Shown: positions 8,503-16,630 of the stretch, in pieces
Layout of the letters: each line of letters begins with the position of its first letter
How positions within the stretch are numbered: position 1 is the first letter of the stretch
Source of the DNA: Erwinia sp039023475
GTDB taxonomy: Bacteria; Pseudomonadota; Gammaproteobacteria; Enterobacterales; Enterobacteriaceae
Reading direction: 5' to 3'
Length of the DNA: 64,000 bases
Assembly: GCF_039023475.1 (NCBI RefSeq)
Contig: NZ_JBCHVB010000011.1
Location: 36,061 to 100,060, forward strand
The notes under the pieces: model-generated
What the model was told of the DNA's origin: nothing
The model's database searches: none
Seen by the model: only the letters and a program-made list of their open reading frames with translations
Position numbers and translations under genes: made by a program

Positions 8503-9495
8503 TCAGGGATGCCGTGAGAAAAACGTCACGATGGCATCCAGCGCTTCGGCCCGCATACTGTCTTTTTCAAATAAGATCTCATGACGCGCGCCGGCGATAA
8601 CTAACGGTTTCTCCCCCTCACAGGGCTGCCCCGCGGCGGCCATGGCCTGGCAAAACAGATCCTGGGCACGGTTATCCACCACCTTATCTTCACCGGCCTG
8701 CAGCAGCAGCAGCGGTGTCGAAATATTCTTTGCCTGACTGATGATGCTGGCTCCCGCCTGTACGCCTTCACGAACCCAGTGATAGGTTGGGCCCCCCACC
8801 CGTAAACCCGGTTCGTCGGCGTAAAAGCGCAGGTTACGGCGATAGCGTTCGCGGCTGTGCGTTAGCGCATTAATCCCGAATGGCCGGGCCTGCCATCTGC
8901 CCGTGCCGAGGGCATAGCCGTCGCGCAGGGCCGGGCGCTTTTCCGCCCACTCAAGGATATGGTGCGCCATCCAGAGCGGCATCGGCAGGAATATACCGAA
9001 CATCGGTGAGGCCAGCGCAACGGCATTGAACGCATCAGGCTGCCGCACCAGCATTAACGCCAGGATCGCTCCCCCCATCGAATGGGCCAGCGCGTAGCGG
9101 TGCCGGTAGTGCCGGTCAGCGATCTCAAGCTGATAAAGCCGTTCCAGATCCTCAACGTAGTGATCGAAGGTTTCGACATGACCGCGATGAGAATCCTGCA
9201 ACAGCCTGCCGGATCGTCCCTGTCCCCGGTGATCGATAATCACCACATCATAGCCACAGTGATAGAGATCGTAAGCCAGTTCCGGGTACTTCACATAGCT
9301 TTCAATACGGCCCGGGCAGAGCAGGATAACCTTATCGTGTTGCGCTGAGGTGAAGCGGACATAGCGGATAGTGACCTTTTCCGCCCCGACAAACTCCCCC
9401 TCTTCACGCCGTTGCCAGAAATCCAGCAGCGGGCCGGTCGCAAAAGCCGCAAACGCTTTTTCACGCGTTGGCCAGCCGTTTTTATGCTTTTTCAC
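8503..9495 (-). CDS. pldB: Lysophospholipase L2 PldB (GTG start)
   Basis: An alpha/beta hydrolase of 330 residues (E. coli 340) that releases fatty acid from lysophospholipids. LAHSMGGAI holds the nucleophile serine, an oxyanion segment is at IIDHRGQGRSGR, and the catalytic His is in GARHEILFEKD near the C-terminus. The first codon is GTG at 9495, preceded by AAAGGAG about 10 bases upstream. It is divergent from rhtB; the 99-bp gap must hold both promoters. Confidence 0.95.
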   Translation of the reverse strand: MKKHKNGWPTREKAFAAFATGPLLDFWQRREEGEFVGAEKVTIRYVRFTSAQHDKVILLCPGRIESYVKYPELAYDLYHCGYDVVIIDHRGQGRSGRLLQDSHRGHVETFDHYVEDLERLYQLEIADRHYRHRYALAHSMGGAILALMLVRQPDAFNAVALASPMFGIFLPMPLWMAHHILEWAEKRPALRDGYALGTGRWQARPFGINALTHSRERYRRNLRFYADEPGLRVGGPTYHWVREGVQAGASIISQAKNISTPLLLLQAGEDKVVDNRAQDLFCQAMAAAGQPCEGEKPLVIAGARHEILFEKDSMRAEALDAIVTFFSRHP

Positions 9496-9594
9496 CGGCT
9501 TTTGCTCCTTTGTTCAGGCGCGTGGATATCCGTAGCGCCACGTTCGACATTAACGTATTGTGTCATACTTCTGCCCAGCCAGGGAGCCTTACCC

Positions 9595-10218
9595 ATGACC
9601 ATCGAATGGTGGCTAGCCTACTTTTTTACAACCTGCATTCTGAGTCTTTCGCCCGGCTCCGGCGCTATTAACACCATGAGCACCGGCATCAGCCACGGCT
9701 ATCGCGGCGCAGCCGCCTCCATTGCCGGACTTCAGGTTGGGCTTTCGCTGCATATTGTGCTGGTCGGCATCGGCCTGGGCGCGCTCTTTTCTCACTCCTT
9801 GCTGGCATTTGAGGTGCTGAAATGGGCGGGTGCCGCGTATCTGATCTGGCTGGGTATTCAGCAGTGGCGCTCAAGCGGCGCGCTGGATATGCAGGCGGTG
9901 GCGAAGGCCATGCCGCGACGGAAACTCTTCAGGCGGGCGGTGCTGGTGAATCTGACCAATCCCAAGAGCATCGTTTTTCTGGCGGCGCTCTTCCCGCAAT
10001 TTATCCTGCCCCATCAGCCGCAGGCGATGCAGTATCTGGTGCTGGGCGTGACAACCGTCGTGGTGGATATCATTGTGATGATTGGTTACGCCGTCCTGGC
10101 CACGCGCATCGCCGGCTGGATTAAAGGACCACGGCAGATGACGCTGCTCAACCGCATCTTTGGCGGCATGTTTATCGCCGTTGGCGCCCTGCTGGCTTCC
10201 GCCCGCCGCATCGCCTGA
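9595..10218 (+). CDS. rhtB: Homoserine/homoserine lactone exporter RhtB
   Basis: A LysE/RhtB-family inner-membrane exporter of 207 residues with five to six hydrophobic segments. The signature SLSPGSGAINTMSTGISHG lies near residues 20-38, and NLTNPKSIVFLAALFPQF near 120. The frame is open from 9412, but the ATG at 9595 (MTIEWWLAYFFTT) gives the family length and follows AGGGAG. It converges with its paralogue rhtC, the stops being about 20 bases apart. Confidence 0.95.
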   Translation: MTIEWWLAYFFTTCILSLSPGSGAINTMSTGISHGYRGAAASIAGLQVGLSLHIVLVGIGLGALFSHSLLAFEVLKWAGAAYLIWLGIQQWRSSGALDMQAVAKAMPRRKLFRRAVLVNLTNPKSIVFLAALFPQFILPHQPQAMQYLVLGVTTVVVDIIVMIGYAVLATRIAGWIKGPRQMTLLNRIFGGMFIAVGALLASARRIA

Positions 10219-10237
10219 CGCGGACGGGCTGAGGGGG

Positions 10238-10864
10238 CTAGCGTGAGAGGATCAGATGCAGTCCAAATCCGGCAAAGAGCACGCCGGCAACGCCATCGAT
10301 CCACTTTGCCAGACGCTGGTAGCCACGCCGCATCACCGGCAGGGCAAAAATGCTGGCAACCAGGCTGAACCAGATAAAGGTTTCCGCCACGATCAGTAAA
10401 AACAGCCCCCAACGCTCTCCCGCGCCGACATCATCGCCCACGAACAGGGAAAACACGCTGCCAAAGTAGATTACGGCTTTAGGATTTGAGAGATTGGTGA
10501 GAAACCCTTTCAGAAAGCTGCGCCCCTTGCCCGCCAGTGGGACCTCTGCCTCCGGCTGACCGGACGGCTGCAGATGTTGCCGCCGCGCCGATCGCAGCAT
10601 CTGCCAGCCCATCCAGAGCAGATAGAGGCCGCCGCCGACCATAATAACCTGGTGCAGCCAGGCCATTTTTTGCAGGATTAGATGCAGCCCCATCAGCGCC
10701 ACGCCTGCCCAGATCACGATACCCAGCGTAATGCCCAGCACGCCATACATCGCCTCCTTCCGGGAGCGGCTGGCCGCCGTCTGCGAGACGAAAAAGAAGT
10801 CCGGACCGGGGCTCATCAACGCAATAAAGTGCACCAGCGCAACCGTCAGAAACAATATCAGCAT
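10238..10864 (-). CDS. rhtC: Threonine exporter RhtC
   Basis: A second LysE/RhtB-family exporter of 208 residues, known in E. coli for threonine export. It carries the family signature ALMSPGPDFFFVSQTA at residues 15-30 and NLSNPKAVIYFGSVFSLF in the middle. The ATG at 10864 is preceded by AAGGA. It lies 24 bases beyond the recQ stop on the same strand, so the two may be co-transcribed. Confidence 0.95.
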   Translation of the reverse strand: MLILFLTVALVHFIALMSPGPDFFFVSQTAASRSRKEAMYGVLGITLGIVIWAGVALMGLHLILQKMAWLHQVIMVGGGLYLLWMGWQMLRSARRQHLQPSGQPEAEVPLAGKGRSFLKGFLTNLSNPKAVIYFGSVFSLFVGDDVGAGERWGLFLLIVAETFIWFSLVASIFALPVMRRGYQRLAKWIDGVAGVLFAGFGLHLILSR

Positions 10865-10888
10865 TTTTTTTATCCTTAAAAGTCAGCG

Positions 10889-12718
10889 TTACTCTTCTTC
10901 GCCGTCGATATGCGCCTTGATCATCATCAGAAAGGGTTTACCGAAGCGTTCCAGCTTGCGTTGCCCCACGCCGTTTACACTCAGCATTTCTGAGGCTGTA
11001 ACCGGTATTTGCTCCGCCATTTCTATCAATGTGGCATCGTTAAACACCACGTAAGGGGGAATATTCGCTTCATCCGCAATAGCTTTACGCAGCTTACGCA
11101 GCTTGGCAAACAGCTTGCGATCGTAGTTTCCGCCAAACGACTTCGGCCCCGCGCTGCGCGACTTGACGCTGACCATACGCGGTACGGCGAGCATCAGCGA
11201 CGCTTCTCCTCTCAGGACAGGTCGGGCCGCTTCGGTCAGCTGAAGCGCCGAGTGCATGGCAATGTTCTGCGTCACCAGCCCCAGATGAATCAGCTGGCGC
11301 AGAACGCTAATCCAGTGCTCATGGCTCTGATCGCGCCCGATGCCATACACCGGCAGCTTGTCATGCTGCATGTCGCGGATGCGCTGATTATTGGCGCCGC
11401 GCAGCACTTCAACAATGTATCCCATGCCGAAGCGCTGCCCGACCCGGTAAATACTCGACAGCGCCTTTTGCGCCTCCACCAGGCCATCGTAGCGACGCGG
11501 CGGATCCAGGCAGATATCGCAGTTGCCGCACGGCTGCTGACGCCCTTCGCCAAAATAGTTAAGCAGCACCAGACGGCGGCAGGTCTGCGCTTCCGCAAAG
11601 GCGCCCATCGCGTTCAGCTTATGACGCTCAATATCCTGTAGCGGCCCCGGCGCTTTCTCATCAAGGCAGCGCCGCAGCCACGCCATATCCGCCGGATCGT
11701 ACAGCATCAGCGCCTCGGCAGGCAGTCCGTCACGCCCGGCACGCCCCGTTTCCTGATAGTAAGATTCAATATTGCGCGGGATGTCGAAGTGCACCACAAA
11801 GCGGACGTTAGGCTTATTGATGCCCATGCCGAACGCCACCGTCGCCACCACGATTTGCAAATCGTCGCGCTGGAAGGCTTCCTGTACCTGACCACGATGG
11901 GCATTATCCATCCCGGCATGATAGGCGCCCACGCTTAATCCTTTGCTCTGCAACCGGGCAGCGGTATCTTCAACCTTTGCCCGGCTGTTGCAGTAAATGA
12001 TGCCGCATTTGCCACGCTGATCCTGCACATAGCGAATCAGCTGCTCGGTCGGTTTGAATTTCTCCACCAGCGTATAGCGGATATTGGGGCGGTCGAAGCT
12101 GCTGACCTGGATCAGCGGGTCCCGCATCTGAAGCAGGCGTGCAATATCATTACGCGTTGTTTCATCTGCGGTCGCGGTCAGCGCCATCACCGGCACGTCG
12201 GGCAGACGCTGCCGGATATGCCCCAGCGCGCCATACTCCGGACGGAAATCATGGCCCCACTGGGAAATACAGTGGGCTTCGTCCACCGCCAGCATCGCCG
12301 GGTTCCAGTGCAGCAGGTTTTCCAGGAAGTTGTCCATCATCAGGCGTTCCGGCGCGATGTAGAGCAGTCTGATGCGTCCCGTACGGCAGCCTGCCATTAC
12401 TTCCTGCTGCTCTTCCCGGCTCTGGGAGGAGTTGAGGCAGCCTGCCGCTACGCCGTTAGCCAGCAGCTGATCGACCTGATCCTTCATCAGCGAGATCAGC
12501 GGCGAAACCACCAGCGTCAGCCCTTCTCTGACCAGCGCGGGAACCTGGTAGCACAGCGATTTGCCGCCGCCGGTCGGCATGACGACAAGACAGTCCCGCC
12601 CTTTCAGCGAAGCCTGAATGATAGTTTGCTGCCCCGGACGGAACTGCTGGTAGCCGAAGGTCTCTTGCAGAACCTGTTCCGCCAGCGTTTCCTGATTTAT
12701 GACTGGAGCCGTAGACAC
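10889..12718 (-). CDS. recQ: ATP-dependent DNA helicase RecQ (GTG start)
   Basis: A 3'-5' DNA helicase of the RecF recombination and repair pathway. The 609 residues match E. coli RecQ. Walker A is PTGGGKSLCYQVP (about residue 49) and the DEAH box is AVDEAHCISQWGHDFRPEY (about 145). The RQC zinc cysteines are in CRRLVLLNYFGEG and PCGNCDIC, and an HRDC domain ends the protein (about 530-609). GTG at 12718 is the start; an ATG in another frame two bases earlier is immediately unproductive. Neighbours pldA and rhtC are as in E. coli. Confidence 0.97.
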   Translation of the reverse strand: MSTAPVINQETLAEQVLQETFGYQQFRPGQQTIIQASLKGRDCLVVMPTGGGKSLCYQVPALVREGLTLVVSPLISLMKDQVDQLLANGVAAGCLNSSQSREEQQEVMAGCRTGRIRLLYIAPERLMMDNFLENLLHWNPAMLAVDEAHCISQWGHDFRPEYGALGHIRQRLPDVPVMALTATADETTRNDIARLLQMRDPLIQVSSFDRPNIRYTLVEKFKPTEQLIRYVQDQRGKCGIIYCNSRAKVEDTAARLQSKGLSVGAYHAGMDNAHRGQVQEAFQRDDLQIVVATVAFGMGINKPNVRFVVHFDIPRNIESYYQETGRAGRDGLPAEALMLYDPADMAWLRRCLDEKAPGPLQDIERHKLNAMGAFAEAQTCRRLVLLNYFGEGRQQPCGNCDICLDPPRRYDGLVEAQKALSSIYRVGQRFGMGYIVEVLRGANNQRIRDMQHDKLPVYGIGRDQSHEHWISVLRQLIHLGLVTQNIAMHSALQLTEAARPVLRGEASLMLAVPRMVSVKSRSAGPKSFGGNYDRKLFAKLRKLRKAIADEANIPPYVVFNDATLIEMAEQIPVTASEMLSVNGVGQRKLERFGKPFLMMIKAHIDGEEE

Positions 12719-12775
12719 ATATTCCTCAAATCTGATGGTGGGCAGGCTGCTGATAAACAGCCCACGCCGGTAATA

Positions 12776-13654
12776 TTAAAACAGGTCGTTCAGCGTCACG
12801 CCGACGCCCAGACGCGTCTGGCGATGATCGTAGTCAATCAGGGATTCGCCATAGCCGCTGAATACCTGGGTGTAGAAGCGAACGTGTTCAGTGATAGGGT
12901 AGCTCCAGCCCATTTCCGCACTGCCGTAACCGGTGTTCCAGTTATAGCGGCTCTTCACGCTGAAAATGCTGTCGCCCCACTGATAGCCGACCGTCAGGCG
13001 ATAATACCCCATGTACTTAGTGATATCCGGGTTATCATCATTATTTTCACTTTCCGGAATGCGGACCCAGGGTTTGGCCTCCACTAACCAGTTGCCGTTT
13101 TGCGCCATCAGCCGGGCATAAACGCGGTTCCAGCTGCGCGAGGTAGGATCTGAACGTCCGTTTGACTGATGGTTCAGCCCCATCTCCACGTCACGCAGCG
13201 TCCAGCCCGCGAAAGAGTAGTCAGTCGACCAGCCCAGGAAAATTTGCGGCTGGTAGTTTGTTTCGCGAAAGGGGGAAGAAGCGCCCCGGTTGGAAAGCTG
13301 CCACCAGGATTCCTGAGTATAAGATGCCGCCAGAACCGAGTTATCACCTAAAATGCCGCGCCAGAGTGGAAAGGCCAGGCTGAGCTGGAATTTTACCTCA
13401 TCATGCTTTGCGCTGTCCGACCAGTTATAGCTATCGACGGCTTCTTTATTGATATTGCTGGTGACGGTATAGAGCAAATAGTTGCTCTCATAAGGATAAA
13501 GAATAAAAGGATTGTCATGCTTTTCCAGCAAGTTAGCGATAATACTGCCACGAACGGCGGGGCGGTCATGCACTTCTTTGACCGTGGCTTCCTGTGCCAG
13601 CACCAACGCGGGAAACAGGAGTGCTGCGGCGAGCAATCCTTTCAGCATAGACAT
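12776..13654 (-). CDS. pldA: Outer membrane phospholipase A1 PldA
   Basis: A 12-strand beta-barrel enzyme of the outer membrane that degrades misplaced phospholipids and lysophospholipids. The ATG at 13654 is preceded by GGAG and opens with a signal peptide (MSMLKGLLAAALLFPALVLA), giving 292 residues against 289 in E. coli; the longer open frame to 13825 has no support. The catalytic triad is visible in NHQSNGRSDPTSRSWN: His, Ser two residues on and Asn fourteen on, the spacing of His142, Ser144 and Asn156. The C-terminal Phe is typical of outer-membrane proteins. Confidence 0.97.
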   Translation of the reverse strand: MSMLKGLLAAALLFPALVLAQEATVKEVHDRPAVRGSIIANLLEKHDNPFILYPYESNYLLYTVTSNINKEAVDSYNWSDSAKHDEVKFQLSLAFPLWRGILGDNSVLAASYTQESWWQLSNRGASSPFRETNYQPQIFLGWSTDYSFAGWTLRDVEMGLNHQSNGRSDPTSRSWNRVYARLMAQNGNWLVEAKPWVRIPESENNDDNPDITKYMGYYRLTVGYQWGDSIFSVKSRYNWNTGYGSAEMGWSYPITEHVRFYTQVFSGYGESLIDYDHRQTRLGVGVTLNDLF

Positions 13655-13823
13655 AAAATTCTCCAGAATTAAAACGGGATTTGTGTAAAAAGCACGCCAT
13701 TCTACACGCAAATGTCGGCAGGGATTAGCGCTGATTTTTGTTAAGTGGAAAGCCCTCCCGCATCCGCTTAAAATAGTCATTCTGATAAGCTGTACTGACC
13801 CTATCTGCTGCAAGGAAGTCCAC

Positions 13824-14297
13824 ATGACCGCTGCCGTCCCCCTGAATCAGGATGCTGCCCGCTGCCTGATCGGAGAGATTTTTGTTTATGATATGCCGTT
13901 CAACCGCGCGCTGGGCCTGACGCTGGAGCGCCTCGAACCTGACTATGCCGAACTCAGTTTCCTCAACCAGACCCAGCTGGTCGGCAACGTGGCGCAAAAA
14001 ATTCTGCACGGCGGGGTTATCGCATCGGTACTGGACGTGGCCGCCGGGCTGGTCTGCGTCAGCAGCACCCTGACCCGCCAGGAAAGCATCACGGAAGAGG
14101 AGCTGCGCCAGCGTTTATCACGCATGGGGACTATCGATCTGCGTGTGGATTATCTCCGGCCGGGTCGCGGCGAGCGCTTTATCGCCAGCAGCAGCCTGCT
14201 TCGCGGCGGTAACAAAGTCGCCGTGGCCCGCGTGGAGCTGCATAATGACGCCGGTGTCTATATTGCCAGCGCAACGGCAACCTATCTGATCGGCTGA
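13824..14297 (+). CDS. yigI: YigI, PaaI-type hotdog-fold thioesterase
   Basis: A 157-residue hotdog-fold protein close to E. coli YigI, an acyl-CoA thioesterase-like protein. The active-site region is KILHGGVIASVLDVAAGLV (about residues 60-78), followed by DLRVDYLRPGRGERF. The start ATG at 13824 follows AAGGAAG. It is divergent from pldA and precedes rarD. The substrate cannot be told from sequence. Confidence 0.92.
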   Translation: MTAAVPLNQDAARCLIGEIFVYDMPFNRALGLTLERLEPDYAELSFLNQTQLVGNVAQKILHGGVIASVLDVAAGLVCVSSTLTRQESITEEELRQRLSRMGTIDLRVDYLRPGRGERFIASSSLLRGGNKVAVARVELHNDAGVYIASATATYLIG

Positions 14298-14353
14298 AGC
14301 GCCCGCGACGTTTTTCCCTTAACGGCGGCCTGACCGCTACGGAGTATTATTTC

Positions 14354-15244
14354 ATGGATGCGCAACAAACGCGTCAGGGCGTGCTGTATGCTCTGGGTGC
14401 CTACTTTATCTGGGGCGTGGCACCGGCTTATTTCAAGCTGATCGAGCAGGTCGCGCCGGGCGAGATTATGACGCACCGGGTCATCTGGTCTTTCTTTTTT
14501 ATGCTGATGCTGGTGAGCCTCACCCGTCACTGGCACAACGTCAAACAGACGCTGAAACAGCCGAAGAAAGTGCTGCTGCTGGCGCTCTCCGCCACGGTAA
14601 TCTGCGGCAACTGGCTGCTGTTTATCTGGTCCGTGAATAATCATCATCTTCTGGAAGCCAGCCTGGGTTACTTTATTAACCCGCTGCTTAACGTGCTGGT
14701 GGGGATGCTGTTTCTCGGGGAACGCTTTCGCCGGCTGCAGTGGCTTGCGGTAGGCCTGGCGGCCTGCGGGGTGCTTATCCAGCTGTGGAAATTTGGTTCG
14801 GTGCCGGTGATTGCGCTGGGGCTGGCGGTTTCCTTCTCCTTTTACGGCCTGCTGCGCAAAAAAATCGGCGTGGATGCCCAGACGGGCATGCTGATAGAAA
14901 CCAGCTGGCTGCTGCCCGTGGCGGCTGTTTATCTCTTTGGCGTGGCAGACAGCCATACCAGCCATCTGACGCAGAACCCACTCTCGCTAAATCTGCTGCT
15001 GGTGGCTGCTGGCGTGGTGACCACCATTCCACTGATGCTGTTTACCGCGGCCTGCTCGCGGCTGCGGCTCTCCACGGTCGGCTTTTTCCAGTATCTCGGC
15101 CCAACGCTGATGTTCCTGCTGGCGGTCCTGTTTTACGGCGAGGCGTTAACGCCGGACAAAGCCGTCACCTTTGGCTTTATCTGGGCCGCGCTGGCGCTGT
15201 TTATTCTGGATGCCGTCTGGTCAATCAAACGTGGCCGGGCCTGA
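14354..15244 (+). CDS. rarD: EamA-family permease RarD
   Basis: A ten-helix drug/metabolite transporter superfamily protein of 296 residues, matching E. coli RarD, whose substrate is not firmly known. It begins MDAQQTRQGVLYALGAYFIWG and contains SLGYFINPLLNVLVGMLFLGE, a conserved segment of the family. It starts 57 bases after yigI and ends before a strong terminator that faces corA. Confidence 0.93.
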   Translation: MDAQQTRQGVLYALGAYFIWGVAPAYFKLIEQVAPGEIMTHRVIWSFFFMLMLVSLTRHWHNVKQTLKQPKKVLLLALSATVICGNWLLFIWSVNNHHLLEASLGYFINPLLNVLVGMLFLGERFRRLQWLAVGLAACGVLIQLWKFGSVPVIALGLAVSFSFYGLLRKKIGVDAQTGMLIETSWLLPVAAVYLFGVADSHTSHLTQNPLSLNLLLVAAGVVTTIPLMLFTAACSRLRLSTVGFFQYLGPTLMFLLAVLFYGEALTPDKAVTFGFIWAALALFILDAVWSIKRGRA

Positions 15245-15286
15245 AACGCCACGGCCTGGCACCGTCAACATTCCGCTCTTCTTTTA

Positions 15287-15307
15287 CCCCGCGAAAGCGG
15301 GGTTTTT
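15287..15307 (+). terminator. Intrinsic terminator of rarD
   Basis: CCCCGC at 15287-15292 pairs with GCGGGG at 15297-15302 around a GAAA tetraloop, followed by TTTTT. On the other strand the preceding bases are not A-rich enough to make it strongly bidirectional for corA. Confidence 0.9.
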
Positions 15308-15315
15308 CTCGCCCG

Positions 15316-16269
15316 CTACAGCCAGTTTTTACGCTTAAAGTAGGCGTAAGGCGCCAGCCCGGCGAGGATCATCAGCCCTATGGCGGCAGGATAACCGAAG
15401 CTCCAGTTCAGCTCGGGCATAAACTCAAAATTCATGCCGTAGCTGGAGGCCACCAGCGTCGGCGGCAGGAAGACCACGGAAACCACCGAGAAGATTTTGA
15501 TAATGCGGTTCTGCTCGATGTTAATAAAGCCCATTGCCGCCTGCATCAGAAAGTTGACCTTCTGGAACAGGGATTCGTTATGGGGTAATAGTGACTCGAT
15601 ATCGCGCAGAATTTCGCGCGCCTGCTCCAGCTGATTGGCCGGCAGACGGGCTTTGCGCACCAGGAAGTTCAGCGCCCGCTGGGTATCCATCAGGCAGAGG
15701 CGCACTTTCCAGCCGATATCCTCCAGCTCCGCCAGCGTCGAGAGCGCCGCATCAAACTCATCGCCCTGGTGCCCTTCCATAATGACCCGGCTCAGCTTTT
15801 CCAGGTCGCTGTAGATATTTTCAATCTCATCGGCCAGCTGTTCAATTTTGGTTTCAAACAGATCGAGCAGCAGTTCATAGGCGTTGCCGTCCGTCAGCAC
15901 CTGGTTACGCGCACGCATGCGATACAGACGAAACGCAGGCAGTTCCCGTTCGCGCAGGGTGTAAAGGCGTCCCTCACGGATAGTAAAAGCGACCGTTGAG
16001 TTGCCGGCATGATCCTTTGCATCTTCGTAAAAGAAAAAGGAGTGAATATGCAGGCCGTCCTCGTCTTCAAAAAATCGCGCCGAGGCTTCGATGTCTTCCA
16101 GTTCAGGGCGGGTAGCCAGGCTCTGGCCCAGTTCGTTCTGAACGCGATCGCGCTCATTTTCTTCCGGCTCGATCAGATCAACCCAGACCGAGCTGGAAAG
16201 TTCATCAACGGGCTCGTCCAGCTCAAGACGGGTTAAGCGGCAGTGATCCAGTTTAAATGCGCTCAGCAT
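15316..16269 (-). CDS. corA: Magnesium/cobalt transport protein CorA
   Basis: The main constitutive Mg2+ channel, a homopentamer in the inner membrane. The 317 residues have a long acidic cytoplasmic N-terminal domain and two C-terminal membrane helices. The selectivity motif GMN lies in ASSYGMNFEFMPEL at the end of the first helix, and the C-terminus is KRKNWL. The ATG at 16269 (MLSAFKLDHCRLTRLE) aligns with E. coli; the 15 extra codons upstream belong to the leader. Its long leader carries a candidate corL. Confidence 0.97.
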   Translation of the reverse strand: MLSAFKLDHCRLTRLELDEPVDELSSSVWVDLIEPEENERDRVQNELGQSLATRPELEDIEASARFFEDEDGLHIHSFFFYEDAKDHAGNSTVAFTIREGRLYTLRERELPAFRLYRMRARNQVLTDGNAYELLLDLFETKIEQLADEIENIYSDLEKLSRVIMEGHQGDEFDAALSTLAELEDIGWKVRLCLMDTQRALNFLVRKARLPANQLEQAREILRDIESLLPHNESLFQKVNFLMQAAMGFINIEQNRIIKIFSVVSVVFLPPTLVASSYGMNFEFMPELNWSFGYPAAIGLMILAGLAPYAYFKRKNWL

Positions 16270-16385
16270 AGCTGTACTCCCAATTGCAGTAACATGGGAC
16301 TTGCGCTTGAACACGGGAAACGAGCGTTTCAGTCAGCGATGGATCTGACTCAGAGCGACAGTATGGCGGGTCGCCAACAACCACG

Positions 16386-16413
16386 AAGGCTATCGGCAGA
16401 AGAGGATAGCCTT
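16386..16413 (-). promoter_or_regulatory. Hairpin in the corA mRNA leader
   Basis: On the minus strand AAGGCTATC (16413-16405) pairs perfectly with GATAGCCTT (16394-16386) over a 10-nt loop. The first arm overlaps the stop codon of the small open frame at 16412-16468, so translation of that frame to its end would disrupt the stem. No U-tract follows, so it is not a simple intrinsic terminator. Confidence 0.7.
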
Positions 16414-16468
16414 AGGAGTTGTACCTGGTGTCCAGGTCAATGAGCCAGTATCTACTGGGTGTGTCCAA
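16412..16468 (-). CDS. corL: Candidate CorL leader peptide (18 codons, TTG start)
   Basis: A short frame in the corA leader encodes LDTPSRYWLIDLDTRYNS, then TAA. The TTG start is preceded by GAGAGGA with 8 bases between AGGA and the start. The Salmonella corA leader is known to carry a short translated frame, corL, whose translation controls Rho-dependent termination before corA. This frame has the right place, size and ribosome site, and ends inside a hairpin arm. I could not compare the peptide with corL directly. A second small hairpin, CCTGG-ACA-CCAGG, lies within the frame. Confidence 0.62.
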   Translation of the reverse strand: MDTPSRYWLIDLDTRYNS

Positions 16469-16602
16469 GGCGGGTGTCCTCTCAGGGTAATGGTGGGCGC
16501 ATGTTACGCTGTGCCGAAAATGCCGTCAACCAGTAGCCCCAACCGGCGGGGAAATCGCCCGGTTCAGGCGGCATGACGGGCCGGGACAGATAAGAGGCAT
16601 GA

Positions 16603-16624
16603 CGGGCGGCGCAGGGGCCGCCCG
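16603..16624 (-). other. Stem-loop downstream of uvrD
   Basis: CGGGCGGC at 16603-16610 pairs with GCCGCCCG at 16617-16624 over 6 bases, 7 bases past the uvrD stop. There is no U-tract on either side. It may protect the uvrD mRNA 3' end or aid Rho-dependent ending. The rest of 16470-16600 shows nothing I recognise beyond the corA leader. Confidence 0.5.
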
Positions 16625-16630
16625 GCGGAG

